Shown: positions 50,941-58,963 of the stretch, in pieces
How positions within the stretch are numbered: the first letter of the stretch is position 1
How the letters are laid out: the number at the start of each line of letters is the position of its first letter
NCBI RefSeq assembly: GCF_024347435.1
Contig: NZ_AP025480.1
Coordinates: 930,001-994,000 of the forward strand
Direction of reading: 5' to 3'
From: Vibrio cyclitrophicus
Lineage (GTDB): Bacteria > Pseudomonadota > Gammaproteobacteria > Enterobacterales > Vibrionaceae
Length of the DNA: 64,000 nt
The notes under the pieces: model-generated
Databases searched by the model: none
What the model was told of the DNA's origin: nothing
Seen by the model: only the letters and a program-made list of their open reading frames with translations
Program-made: the position numbers and the translations under genes

Positions 50941-50961
50941 GTTTGTAGCACCTGGAAAAAC

Positions 50962-52953
50962 ATGTCTCGTCTTATCATTGCTGAAAAACCAAGCCTAGGC
51001 CGCGCGATTGCCGCCGCATTACCGAATCCACAGAAGAAAGACCAAGGGTTTATCAAATGTGGAAATGGGGACGTGGTGACTTGGTGCATTGGACACTTAT
51101 TGGAACAGGTTGAGCCGGATGCTTATGATGACCGTTATAAGAAGTGGAACTTAGCTGATCTGCCTATTGTGCCAGAGCAATGGCAACTGAGACCGCGTAA
51201 GACTTCAAGCAAACAGCTTACGGTGATCCGAAAGCTATTGAAAGACGCCACACAAATTGTCCATGCGGGTGACCCAGATAGAGAAGGGCAACTGCTAGTC
51301 GATGAAGTGATCGACTATTGCAAGGTATCCAAGGCCAAGAAAGAGTCGATGGACAGGCTGCTGATCAGCGATTTGAACTTACCAGCGGTAAAGCGTGCGC
51401 TCTCTCAAATGCGCAGTAACCGAGACTTTATTCCACTGTCTATTTCTGCTTTAGCACGCTCTAGAGCCGATTGGCTGTATGGCATGAACATGACCCGAGC
51501 TTACACCTTGCTGGGTCAAAAGGCGGGTTACCAAGGCGTGTTGTCGGTAGGGCGAGTGCAAACGCCAGTACTTGGTTTGGTTGTAAGACGTGATGAAGAA
51601 ATTGAGAATTTCATTCCTAAAGATTACTTCACTCTGCACGCTTTGATCCCTTATCAAAACAACGGCCAGAGCTTTGATATTCGAGCGCGTTGGAAACCAA
51701 GCGAAGCATGTAAACCATGGCAAGATGAAGAAGGCCGAGTGCTCAATCGAAAGCTGGTTGAGAACGTGGCTAACCGAATTGCGAATCAACCCGCGACGGT
51801 AACGGAATCAGAGCAAAAACAAAGTAAACAAGCTGCGCCACTGCCTTATTCGCTGTCAGCACTGCAGATTGATGCGTCTAAGCGTTTTGGTATGAGTGCT
51901 CAGCAGGTGTTAGATACGTGTCAGTCGTTGTACGAGAAACACAAACTCATCACTTACCCGCGTTCTGATAGCCGCTATTTACCGAAAGATCACTACTCAC
52001 AACGAGAGTCGGTCGTGGATGCTATCGCTAACAATGCGAAAGAGCTGCAAAGTGGTGCTCAAGGTGCGGACCTTTCTCTTAAATCCAAAGCATGGAACGA
52101 CAGCAAGGTCGATGCTCACCACGCGATAATTCCTACTCCGAAAAAGTCATCGGTGAACGGCCTATCTGCCAATGAGATGAAGATCTATCAGCAAATCGCT
52201 CGTCAGTATCTAATGCAATTCTACCCACCTGCTATTTTTGCCGATGCCAAGTTAGTCTTTGATATTGCTGGTGGTGTGTTCATTGCGAAAGGGCGTCAGC
52301 TTATTAACCCTGGTTGGAAGGCGTTGATGGGTAAAACAGATACCGAAGAGAAGGGGGATGGAACTGATGCGGTTCCACCGCTAGATAAAGGTTCTGTGTT
52401 GACGTGTCGTGAAGGTGTGATTGGCGATAAGAAAACCGAGCCGCCAAAACACTTCACGGAAGCGACCTTGCTACAAGCGATGACAGGTATCGCGCGCTTT
52501 GTCGCGAACAAAGACCTTAAAGCCATTTTGAAAGAGACCGACGGCCTTGGCACAGAAGCAACCCGTGCGGGCATTTTAGATACTCTATTCAAAAGGCAAC
52601 TGCTAACGCGCCAAGGTAAGAGCATTCATAGTAGCCCTGCGGGCAGAGGTTTGATTCATGCTTTACCTGAGGGCTCGACCTTTCCCGACATGACAGCTCA
52701 CTGGGAGCATCAGTTGCAAGGCATGGCTGAACGAAATCAAGCGTATCAACCTTTCATGCAAGCGCTAGAAAGCAAGATTGATGGTTTGATGGGCAAGGTA
52801 AAAACAGGCGAAGTTCCTGAGTCTCTGCGTCATCTTCCTAAAGTCGAAAGACCGGCTTTTAAACGTCGCAAAGGCGGTGGTGCGAAGTCTTCTGCTAACA
52901 AAGGTACGTATGCTAAAAAAGGGACTTACGCTAAGAAGGGCACTAAAAGCTAA
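50962..52953 (+). CDS. topB: DNA topoisomerase III
   Basis: Type IA topoisomerase acting as decatenase. The 663 residues begin with a Toprim domain ([33 protein letters not shown] near 105-120) and hold the active Tyr in [12 protein letters not shown] near residue 333. The short C-terminal tail is basic and repeats GTYAKK. ATG at 50962 fits the family; the 11 upstream codons lie in the leader. Ends 18 bp from the convergent DUF3080 gene. Confidence 0.96.
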   Translation: MSRLIIAEKPSLGRAIAAALPNPQKKDQGFIKCGNGDVVTWCIGHLLEQVEPDAYDDRYKKWNLADLPIVPEQWQLRPRKTSSKQLTVIRKLLKDATQIVHAGDPDREGQLLVDEVIDYCKVSKAKKESMDRLLISDLNLPAVKRALSQMRSNRDFIPLSISALARSRADWLYGMNMTRAYTLLGQKAGYQGVLSVGRVQTPVLGLVVRRDEEIENFIPKDYFTLHALIPYQNNGQSFDIRARWKPSEACKPWQDEEGRVLNRKLVENVANRIANQPATVTESEQKQSKQAAPLPYSLSALQIDASKRFGMSAQQVLDTCQSLYEKHKLITYPRSDSRYLPKDHYSQRESVVDAIANNAKELQSGAQGADLSLKSKAWNDSKVDAHHAIIPTPKKSSVNGLSANEMKIYQQIARQYLMQFYPPAIFADAKLVFDIAGGVFIAKGRQLINPGWKALMGKTDTEEKGDGTDAVPPLDKGSVLTCREGVIGDKKTEPPKHFTEATLLQAMTGIARFVANKDLKAILKETDGLGTEATRAGILDTLFKRQLLTRQGKSIHSSPAGRGLIHALPEGSTFPDMTAHWEHQLQGMAERNQAYQPFMQALESKIDGLMGKVKTGEVPESLRHLPKVERPAFKRRKGGGAKSSANKGTYAKKGTYAKKGTKS

Positions 52954-52971
52954 GACTTATTGAGGTTAGGA

Positions 52972-53973
52972 TTAGCGCCCGACCTTTCGTCCGCAGCGCT
53001 TAAACAGCTGCTGCCAATAGTCCACGTGGCGACGAGTTGATGATCGAAAGGCCTGATGTGCATCTTGAATGGGAAAGTAATAATTGTGCAGTTCAGGTTG
53101 CGCGTCAAACATCCCTAGTTGCGGGGCTAACTGCTGATAGTAGCCATCCAGCTGCGCCATGTAGGGCTGAACTTTGCCTATATATTGCTGCTCGAACACA
53201 TTGTTGAGATAGCGAAACTTAGTGGTGTCTCGTTGTTTACCACAGATTATACTGTCATCGAAAGTAGTGAGTTGCTTGGTGATGGTATCAAGCTCAACCG
53301 ATGCACGAGCGAGTGAGTAATACAAATCCCCAAGGGTCGAACTCTTCTCTAATACTTCTTGAACCTCAATGGTTTTGCCCGAAACGAGCGATGTGTTTAA
53401 CGCTTGATTGATATGTCCTAATGCATCACTGGTTTGTCGTACCTGATCGCCGACATCTGCACGTAACCACTGACTACCACGCATTTGTGACTGCATGGCA
53501 TCGCTTGCATAGATGAGATTCCATTGGTGCAGTGGAAATTGTGCGAGTTTTTGCTGCTCGATTTCTTTGAGTAGTTCTACGACCTCAGAGTCTAATTCTC
53601 TACCGGATAAACATTTCCCAACACCTGCAAGTAGGGCGACTTGATAATCATAATTGCGAAACTCGTCGGTGACTTTTCCAAGTACGGAGTTTCTTTCTGC
53701 AATCAGGTTGAACAATCGACACTGACGAAGCTGGTAACTGTCGATGAGACCGATAGAAAGCGATGGCACGTCAATCAACAGTTCTCTTTTTCTCGGTAGG
53801 TTTTCAAATTCCCATTCCTCTTTTATCTCGTCAACATCTTGTACTCTGGCTATCTTGGTTTGGTAGTCGTCGAATAAGTCTCCGGGGCCATCACTGAAGC
53901 AGCCAGCTAGCATTACCGTCAGACAAAACAGCGCTGAGTGCTTTACTAGGTTTGAGAGAGGGCCTACATTCAT
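52972..53973 (-). CDS. DUF3080 family lipoprotein
   Basis: A 333-residue predicted lipoprotein: signal peptide with lipobox LAGC (Cys25), acidic helical mature part, WNLIYASDAM in the middle, and a basic C-terminus RCGRKVGR. Family restricted to vibrios and relatives, function unknown. Start at 53973 is chosen because it gives a proper lipoprotein signal; the frame stays open upstream and would overlap the SDR gene. The SDR stop is 7 bases upstream, so the two form an operon. Confidence 0.8.
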   Translation of the reverse strand: MNVGPLSNLVKHSALFCLTVMLAGCFSDGPGDLFDDYQTKIARVQDVDEIKEEWEFENLPRKRELLIDVPSLSIGLIDSYQLRQCRLFNLIAERNSVLGKVTDEFRNYDYQVALLAGVGKCLSGRELDSEVVELLKEIEQQKLAQFPLHQWNLIYASDAMQSQMRGSQWLRADVGDQVRQTSDALGHINQALNTSLVSGKTIEVQEVLEKSSTLGDLYYSLARASVELDTITKQLTTFDDSIICGKQRDTTKFRYLNNVFEQQYIGKVQPYMAQLDGYYQQLAPQLGMFDAQPELHNYYFPIQDAHQAFRSSTRRHVDYWQQLFKRCGRKVGR

Positions 53974-53980
53974 CTGTGGG

Positions 53981-54667
53981 TTACCAGTCGATTTCGCTGC
54001 CATCGAAATTGAAGAAGTGACCACTGACTTCGGTATTCGCTGACTCGATGACTTCAATAAGGCCAGAAGCAGAAATGTCAGTGTCGATCAGAGCATTCGG
54101 CCCGCCCATTTCTGTCTGTACCCAGCCTGGATGCAGTGCTAATACAGTGAAGCCGTTATTGGTTAAGTCGTTGCTTAAGCTCTTCACCACGGAGTTTAGC
54201 GCGGCTTTAGAGGAACGATAGATGTAGCCGCCGCCAGAGGTGTTTTCTGTCATGCTGCCCACTCGAGAAGACAAGCAAGCGACCTTTTTCACGTCACTGT
54301 TTTCTAGAACAGGTAATAGCGTTTCGACAAGTTTCAATGGCGCAATGGTGTTGACTTCAAAAACACGGCGCCACTCTTCAACATCGGTATTGCCCAGACC
54401 GTAGCCTTTTGGCCCGTAGTAGCCAGCATTGTTAATCAATATATCGATCGCAGGAATTTGAGAGGGAAGTTGGCTCACCGCTTGGTAATCGGTTATTTCT
54501 AACTGAATGCAGATTAGGTTGGTGTTGTGGTCTGCAAGTGAGATCAGGCCTTTGGCTGAAGAGGCGTCACGGTAAGTTGCGTACACCTTGTGATTACCTT
54601 TCAAGTATTGTTGAGTCAGGCTTAAGCCAATGCCGCGGTTCGCTCCAGTAATAAAAATAACGCTCAT
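53981..54667 (-). CDS. Short-chain dehydrogenase/reductase (CsgA-like)
   Basis: A 228-residue NAD(P)-dependent SDR: TGANRGIG at 7-14, NNAG near 82, a Ser in CLSSRVGSM and the Tyr-x3-Lys pair in YIYRSSKAAL near 150. A C-terminal FNFDGSEIDW matches family members. Substrate unknown. First gene of the pair with the DUF3080 lipoprotein gene. A Fur box is present in the intergenic region 176 bp upstream. Confidence 0.88.
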   Translation of the reverse strand: MSVIFITGANRGIGLSLTQQYLKGNHKVYATYRDASSAKGLISLADHNTNLICIQLEITDYQAVSQLPSQIPAIDILINNAGYYGPKGYGLGNTDVEEWRRVFEVNTIAPLKLVETLLPVLENSDVKKVACLSSRVGSMTENTSGGGYIYRSSKAALNSVVKSLSNDLTNNGFTVLALHPGWVQTEMGGPNALIDTDISASGLIEVIESANTEVSGHFFNFDGSEIDW

Positions 54668-54691
54668 GGTGATTCCTTTCAGTTCAATTAG

Positions 54692-54853
54692 TTAAGTTTG
54701 ATTGCTTAACACAAGAAAAGCAACGGTCCACCAACTGGCCATCATCATTTCCACAAAATCATTACTGATGCTATGGACCTGCAGATCACCCCAAAGAGGA
54801 GTATTACGTTTTTCATAGTGGTCTTTGAATATAATTCTAGGTAATGATAATTG
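54692..54853 (-). pseudogene. Possible coding remnant without a start codon
   Basis: A 53-codon open frame reads like protein (residue pattern ...KDHYEKRNTPLWGDLQ... then a hydrophobic end MMMASWWTVAFLVLS) but has no ATG, GTG or TTG before a run of three ATG near its end, and no Shine-Dalgarno. It could be a remnant or chance. Not assigned. Confidence 0.25.
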
Positions 54854-54861
54854 TTATCATT
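54843..54861. promoter_or_regulatory. Fur box between the SDR and deacetylase genes
   Basis: AATGATAATTGTTATCATT is a nearly perfect palindrome and matches TGATAATNATTATCA at 13 of 14 defined positions. It lies upstream of a probable promoter (-10 TATGAT at 54892-54897) of the deacetylase gene. Confidence 0.75.
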
Positions 54862-54926
54862 ATTTGGGGTTGTCGCCAAGTCTGATGCTGTTATGATTTT
54901 GATAAAAATACGCAATTAGCCTGATT

Positions 54927-55847
54927 ATGATTCCTTTAATTTACCACCCAATTTATTCGCAGTTACCTTTGCCAGAAGGGCACCGCTACCCAATCAACAA
55001 ATATCAGTTGTTACACGGTGCTGTTGAAGCACTAATGGATAGCGATCCTCTATGGAAGAGTCAGTTTGAAGTCTTCCAACCAATGCCAGTTTCGGTTGAA
55101 CAGGTAAAACAGGTTCACGATAGTGAGTATGTGGATTTGCTTATTTCAGGTAATTTGCCCGCGGCGAAAATGAGACGCATCGGTTTCCCGTGGAGTGAAC
55201 AACTTATTGAGAGAACACTCTACTCAAGCGGTGGAACTTGCTTGGCCGCTGAAATGGCGATAGAGAGTGGTTTCGCGATTCATTTGAGTGGTGGTTATCA
55301 TCACGCACACCATGATTTTGGTAGCGGCTTTTGTTTGTTGAACGATCTGGTGTTAGCGGCAAAACATGCGCTGACCTTTGAACATATCGATAAAGTGCTT
55401 ATCGTCGACAGCGATGTTCATCATGGTGATGGTACAGCGACTCTATGCCAAGAGAATGACGATATTATTACTCTATCGTTCCATTGCGATAAAAACTTTC
55501 CTGCACGTAAACCGCTATCCGATTTGGATGTGCCATTAAGCCGTGAAACCGGAGATGAAGAGTTTCTGCGCTGTTTCGAACAAGTTACCAAGTTGGCTAT
55601 TGCTCATCACCAACCTGATCTGATCGTTTATGATGCGGGCATTGATATTCACCAAGACGATGAGCTGGGCTATTTGAATGTCTCGACACAAGGGATATTT
55701 GAGCGCGACTGTTTGATGGTCAGTCTCGCAAAATTAGAGTCTATTCCTATGGCGTGTGTGGTTGGTGGTGGATATCGGACTCAGCATCAAGATCTGGTTC
55801 CTATTCACATGCAATTATTGAAAGCAGCTTATGAAATTTATGGTTAA
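54927..55847 (+). CDS. Histone-deacetylase-family metallohydrolase
   Basis: A 306-residue arginase/deacetylase-fold protein. Metal and catalytic residues are visible: HHAHHDFGSGFCLLNDLV near 125-142, DSDVHHGDGTAT near 170-181 and YDAGIDIHQDDELG near 235. Bacterial members deacetylate acetoin-utilisation proteins, polyamines or other N-acetyl substrates; the substrate here is unknown. A Fur box precedes the gene, so iron control is possible. Confidence 0.88.
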   Translation: MIPLIYHPIYSQLPLPEGHRYPINKYQLLHGAVEALMDSDPLWKSQFEVFQPMPVSVEQVKQVHDSEYVDLLISGNLPAAKMRRIGFPWSEQLIERTLYSSGGTCLAAEMAIESGFAIHLSGGYHHAHHDFGSGFCLLNDLVLAAKHALTFEHIDKVLIVDSDVHHGDGTATLCQENDDIITLSFHCDKNFPARKPLSDLDVPLSRETGDEEFLRCFEQVTKLAIAHHQPDLIVYDAGIDIHQDDELGYLNVSTQGIFERDCLMVSLAKLESIPMACVVGGGYRTQHQDLVPIHMQLLKAAYEIYG

Positions 55848-55894
55848 ACGTCCCCCAAAAACCTATTAAAGAAACCGGCTATCTAAAAACCCCT

Positions 55895-55951
55895 TGCACC
55901 ATAATGGTTCTCACCTGCACCAAAAAAGACATGGAATTGCACCAGTTTGGC
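55895..55951 (+). promoter_or_regulatory. NtrC-like upstream activating sites
   Basis: TGCACC recurs at 55895, 55916 and 55938, spaced 21 and 22 bp (same helix face). Two of them extend to TGCACCA-N3-TGG, matching the NtrC consensus TGCACCA-N3-TGGTGCA in the left half and centre. They lie 80-130 bp upstream of a sigma-54 promoter. Confidence 0.55.
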
Positions 55952-56002
55952 TTAAATAAAGTACTTTCTTATTAGATAGTTACTTATTTTTGCGACTATT
56001 TA

Positions 56003-56018
56003 TGGTCTATAAATTGCT
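56003..56018 (+). promoter_or_regulatory. Candidate sigma-54 promoter of the second chemoreceptor
   Basis: TGGTCTATAAATTGCT has the invariant GG-N10-GC spacing, with TGG at -24 and TTGCT at -12. The variable CAC after TGG is not conserved. TSS expected near 56029, 26 bases before the ATG. Confidence 0.6.
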
Positions 56019-56054
56019 TATCCTCTGTGTCTATAAAAAATACAAGGGATGTAA

Positions 56055-58178
56055 ATGAACCTGACGGACAAGGAACGCAGTTGGCTTAATTGGTTTGGTG
56101 TGACAGGTAAACTGGCAATGCGAAGAGCCTGTTTTCTAAATCGAAGTAGAACAAGAGAGCTTGAGCAAGCATTTGAAAGCATCGCTCACACTCGCGTTAA
56201 ACTGCTTCACAATTGGGTCAAGAATCAATGGGATTTCCTAGAGGACTCTGCTGTTTATTTAGCGAGTCGAAATGAAGAGCAAGCTGAGGATACGTTAGCG
56301 AGCCTGCTCAAACGCAGTTCGGATTTTTCTGAGTTGGCGATCATTGATGGCAAAGGCATCGCACAAGCTTCGAGTTTTCAAGAGCATGTGGGTATTGCTA
56401 TCGGAGATAAAAAAGCAATATCAAATGCAAAGCAGCGCTATCTACACGGGCCGTATATGGACTCGCGCACTTTGAATGTAGGAGCATCAAGCTCTTCGTT
56501 TCATGACCAAGTCACATTGATGTTTTATGTGCCGTTCTCTCGAGACGATAACACACAGCAGTTCTTGTGTGGCAGAGTGCCCAATGATGTGATTAGCGAT
56601 ATCATTCAACGAGAAGCTGGGCATATCTACAGTGAGTCGGGTGATAACTATATCTTTATGGTGGACTCGATTCATGATCCACATATTCAACCAGGTGTTG
56701 CACTATCTCGTTCTCGTTTTGAAGATAACACTTTTTCTCATGGTGAGAATTTAAAGCAAGGAATCAGTACTGACTGGGGAACGGTCAAGATTCAACAACA
56801 CACTGAGTTCGAAATTCGCTTTACCGATCCGGCCACTAATCAACTTCATCCGGGGGTCAGGGAAACCATTGAAAATGGGAGCAACCTGTTTGTTGGATAC
56901 CCCGGTTATTCAGACTACCGTCATATACCAGTTATTGGAAAAGGGCTTACATTTCAGCTGGACGGATCTCCAGACACCTTTGGGATGATGTGTGAATCCG
57001 ATTTGGAAGAAGTCTATAGAGACCGAAGCTTGAGTTATACCCTATCTAAGCATTTTATCGGGTGTATGTCGTTACCCATCTTTATTCCGCTATTGCTCTC
57101 CAACCTTTATTCACTTTCGCCTTACTTACAAAGTGGCCTTATGTTCGCTTGCGCAATAGTGAGCTTAGGCCTATTCAGATGGATCAGCGCCAAACCGTTA
57201 GCGGATAAAGTTCATGAGATGACAGGGGTAATGCAAACCTTAGCGGAAGGCGATGGCAATTTAAGTCGGAGACTCGACCCAACCACATTCAGTCATAATG
57301 AACTTGGTAATTTGGGGCGTTGGACCAACAGTTTTATCGATAATTTGGATAATACGGTTAGTGAGTTGGTTCATGCTAGTCATGAAGTCAGAGAAGTTTC
57401 AGAGTCTATGTTCCGCCGCAGTGTGGTAATGAGCCAAACTAGCGACGAGGCATCACAGGCGTTAAGTAATATGCTGCAATTGAGTCAGTATCAACAGAGT
57501 GAAATTACCCATGCGACTGTATCGGCAACGCAAATGGATGTGGTAATGAAGCAAGCTGTTCTTAATGCGGAAGAGGAATACAATCAGTCTGTCGAAGGTA
57601 TGGAGATTGTTCGGAATATCGTAGAAAGCTCAGCGAACAGTGTTAATGAGGTGAATAATGAAATGTCCAAAGTGTCTGACATTATAGACATCATTACTGA
57701 CATTACCGCGCAGACTAATCTTTTAGCCTTGAATGCGGCCATCGAGTCGGCAAGAGCGGGTGAACACGGGAGAGGATTCTCTGTCGTCGCATCTGAAGTC
57801 AGAACTCTGGCTGACCGGACATCCCAAGCCGCTAATCATATTAGTGACCTAATGAAAGAGCTACATAGTAAGTCTCGTAGTGCTGTTGAGTCTATGGAGC
57901 AAGGCGTTGAGAATGTGAGTAAAGGAAACTTAACAGTAGACTCAAACGCTCGCAGTGAACAAATTCAAGCGGCGGTTTCTGAGCTCTTTACCACGATGTC
58001 TAACCTAGATGAAAATAGTCAGCAGAATGGGCAGACTGCCGATAAGGCACAACGGTCTATATCTGACTTGCAACTCTCTACTAAACAATTAGCACGTAGA
58101 GTGTCTTTAATGGGGAATGCGTTAAGCCGATTGGATCAATTAATCGGACGCTTTGAAGTGAGCAGAAAAGTTGCTTGA
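56055..58178 (+). CDS. Methyl-accepting chemotaxis protein with apparently cytoplasmic sensor
   Basis: A 707-residue receptor. The first 330 residues have no TM helix and look like a PDC/Cache-type sensor ([13 protein letters not shown] near 95). A hydrophobic hairpin follows (about 333-352 and 356-376), then HAMP (about 377-430) and a methyl-accepting coiled coil with tip [24 protein letters not shown]. Charged N-terminus [10 protein letters not shown] rules out a signal anchor. The layout is like Aer: sensor inside, hairpin in the membrane. Expressed probably from a sigma-54 promoter. Ligand unknown. Confidence 0.85.
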   Translation: MNLTDKERSWLNWFGVTGKLAMRRACFLNRSRTRELEQAFESIAHTRVKLLHNWVKNQWDFLEDSAVYLASRNEEQAEDTLASLLKRSSDFSELAIIDGKGIAQASSFQEHVGIAIGDKKAISNAKQRYLHGPYMDSRTLNVGASSSSFHDQVTLMFYVPFSRDDNTQQFLCGRVPNDVISDIIQREAGHIYSESGDNYIFMVDSIHDPHIQPGVALSRSRFEDNTFSHGENLKQGISTDWGTVKIQQHTEFEIRFTDPATNQLHPGVRETIENGSNLFVGYPGYSDYRHIPVIGKGLTFQLDGSPDTFGMMCESDLEEVYRDRSLSYTLSKHFIGCMSLPIFIPLLLSNLYSLSPYLQSGLMFACAIVSLGLFRWISAKPLADKVHEMTGVMQTLAEGDGNLSRRLDPTTFSHNELGNLGRWTNSFIDNLDNTVSELVHASHEVREVSESMFRRSVVMSQTSDEASQALSNMLQLSQYQQSEITHATVSATQMDVVMKQAVLNAEEEYNQSVEGMEIVRNIVESSANSVNEVNNEMSKVSDIIDIITDITAQTNLLALNAAIESARAGEHGRGFSVVASEVRTLADRTSQAANHISDLMKELHSKSRSAVESMEQGVENVSKGNLTVDSNARSEQIQAAVSELFTTMSNLDENSQQNGQTADKAQRSISDLQLSTKQLARRVSLMGNALSRLDQLIGRFEVSRKVA

Positions 58179-58238
58179 TGCACAGGCTTGATAAGTTGAG
58201 TGCATAAGCTTCAACTTAGATACATAAACCTTAGATAC

Positions 58239-58270
58239 AAAAAAGCCGCTGATTTCTCAGCGGCTTTTTT
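58239..58270 (-). terminator. Terminator of the first tRNA-Ser
   Basis: AAAAAAGCCGCTGA / TCAGCGGCTTTTTT stem with loop TTTC (read on either strand), directly after the tRNA 3' end. Confidence 0.85.
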
Positions 58271-58274
58271 AATG

Positions 58275-58365
58275 TGGTGGAGGGATAGGGATTTGAACCC
58301 TAGAACCGCTATTAACGGTTGCCGGTTTTCAAGACCGGTGCTTTCGACCACTCAGCCATCCCTCC
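58275..58365 (-). tRNA. tRNA-Ser (anticodon UGA), copy 1
   Basis: A 91-nt class II tRNA: acceptor GGAGGGA/TCCCTCC, long variable arm (CAACCGTTAATAGCGGTT), anticodon loop CTTGAAA giving TGA, T-loop TTCAAAT and encoded CCA. Own promoter: -35 TTTACA (58404-58399), 17-bp spacer, -10 TATTAT (58381-58376). Confidence 0.97.
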
Positions 58366-58734
58366 AATGGCGCGTATAATATAAGGCTGGCTTTCGCTTG
58401 TAAATACCCTTACCAACTGACTGCTTTTTTTATGAACGCTTTTTAATATTTTTATTTCTATTGGTAATTTTTTGCGCGTTATTTTCGATGAAAAGTTCAG
58501 TTTATTCCTGATAAGCGAGTATTTGCAATCAAAAGCCCTAACGCAGTTATCGAGTTTCTTCATTCGCTAGAGTGATCAGTTATTTACCACGATGGGTGGA
58601 ACTTAGGGGAGGAGAATAAATATAGCGAGAACTTGAAGCTTGAGATTTTCAAATGATTAGGGCGAAGGCTTGCAAGTTTGGGCATAAACTTCAGATGCAA
58701 AAAGCCTCTGATTTCTCAGCGGCTTTCTTTAATG
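58366..58734. other. Spacer between two tRNA-Ser copies
   Basis: Contains the promoter of copy 1 (58376-58404) and the terminator of copy 2 (58699-58730). The intervening 58405-58690 has no ORF I can support; part of it near 58670-58700 resembles 58205-58240, showing the duplication extends past the terminator. Confidence 0.5.
58699..58730 (-). terminator. Degenerate terminator of the second tRNA-Ser
   Basis: Same stem-loop as after copy 1 but with a substitution in one arm (GCCTCTGA against TCAGCGGC) and a broken T-tract. Confidence 0.65.
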
Positions 58735-58825
58735 TGGTGGAGGGATAGGGATTTGAACCCTAGAACCGCTATTAACGGTTGCCGGTTTTCAAGACCGGTG
58801 CTTTCGACCACTCAGCCATCCCTCC
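58735..58825 (-). tRNA. tRNA-Ser (anticodon UGA), copy 2
   Basis: Identical over all 91 nt to copy 1. Promoter -35 TTTACA (58864-58859), 17-bp spacer, -10 TATTAT (58841-58836). Confidence 0.97.
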
Positions 58826-58835
58826 AGTGGCGTGA

Positions 58836-58864
58836 ATAATATAAGGGGCGGAGGATCTTGTAAA
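58836..58864 (-). promoter_or_regulatory. Promoter of tRNA-Ser copy 2
   Basis: TTTACA and TATTAT separated by 17 bp, 10 bases before the tRNA 5' end; same elements precede copy 1 at 58376-58404. Confidence 0.75.
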
Positions 58865-58918
58865 CCCTTAATTTACATAATTTTGTTTTGTTGCTTGTTT
58901 TCTAATCATTGATGGCAA

Positions 58919-58950
58919 TAAAAAAGGGAAGCCGTTGGCTTCCCTTTTTT
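58919..58950 (-). terminator. Terminator of the yejL-pbgA operon
   Basis: AAAAAAGGGAAGCC-GTT(AAC)-GGCTTCCCTTTTTT, symmetrical. Confidence 0.88.
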
Positions 58951-58963
58951 AATTGATGATCAT

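Noticed and set aside
58312..58563. 83-codon minus-strand frame over tRNA-Ser copy 1
   Set aside because: The C-terminal part is the translated tRNA; the remainder is AT-rich spacer. The GGMAEWSKAPVLKTG reading is a well-known tRNA-Ser artefact.
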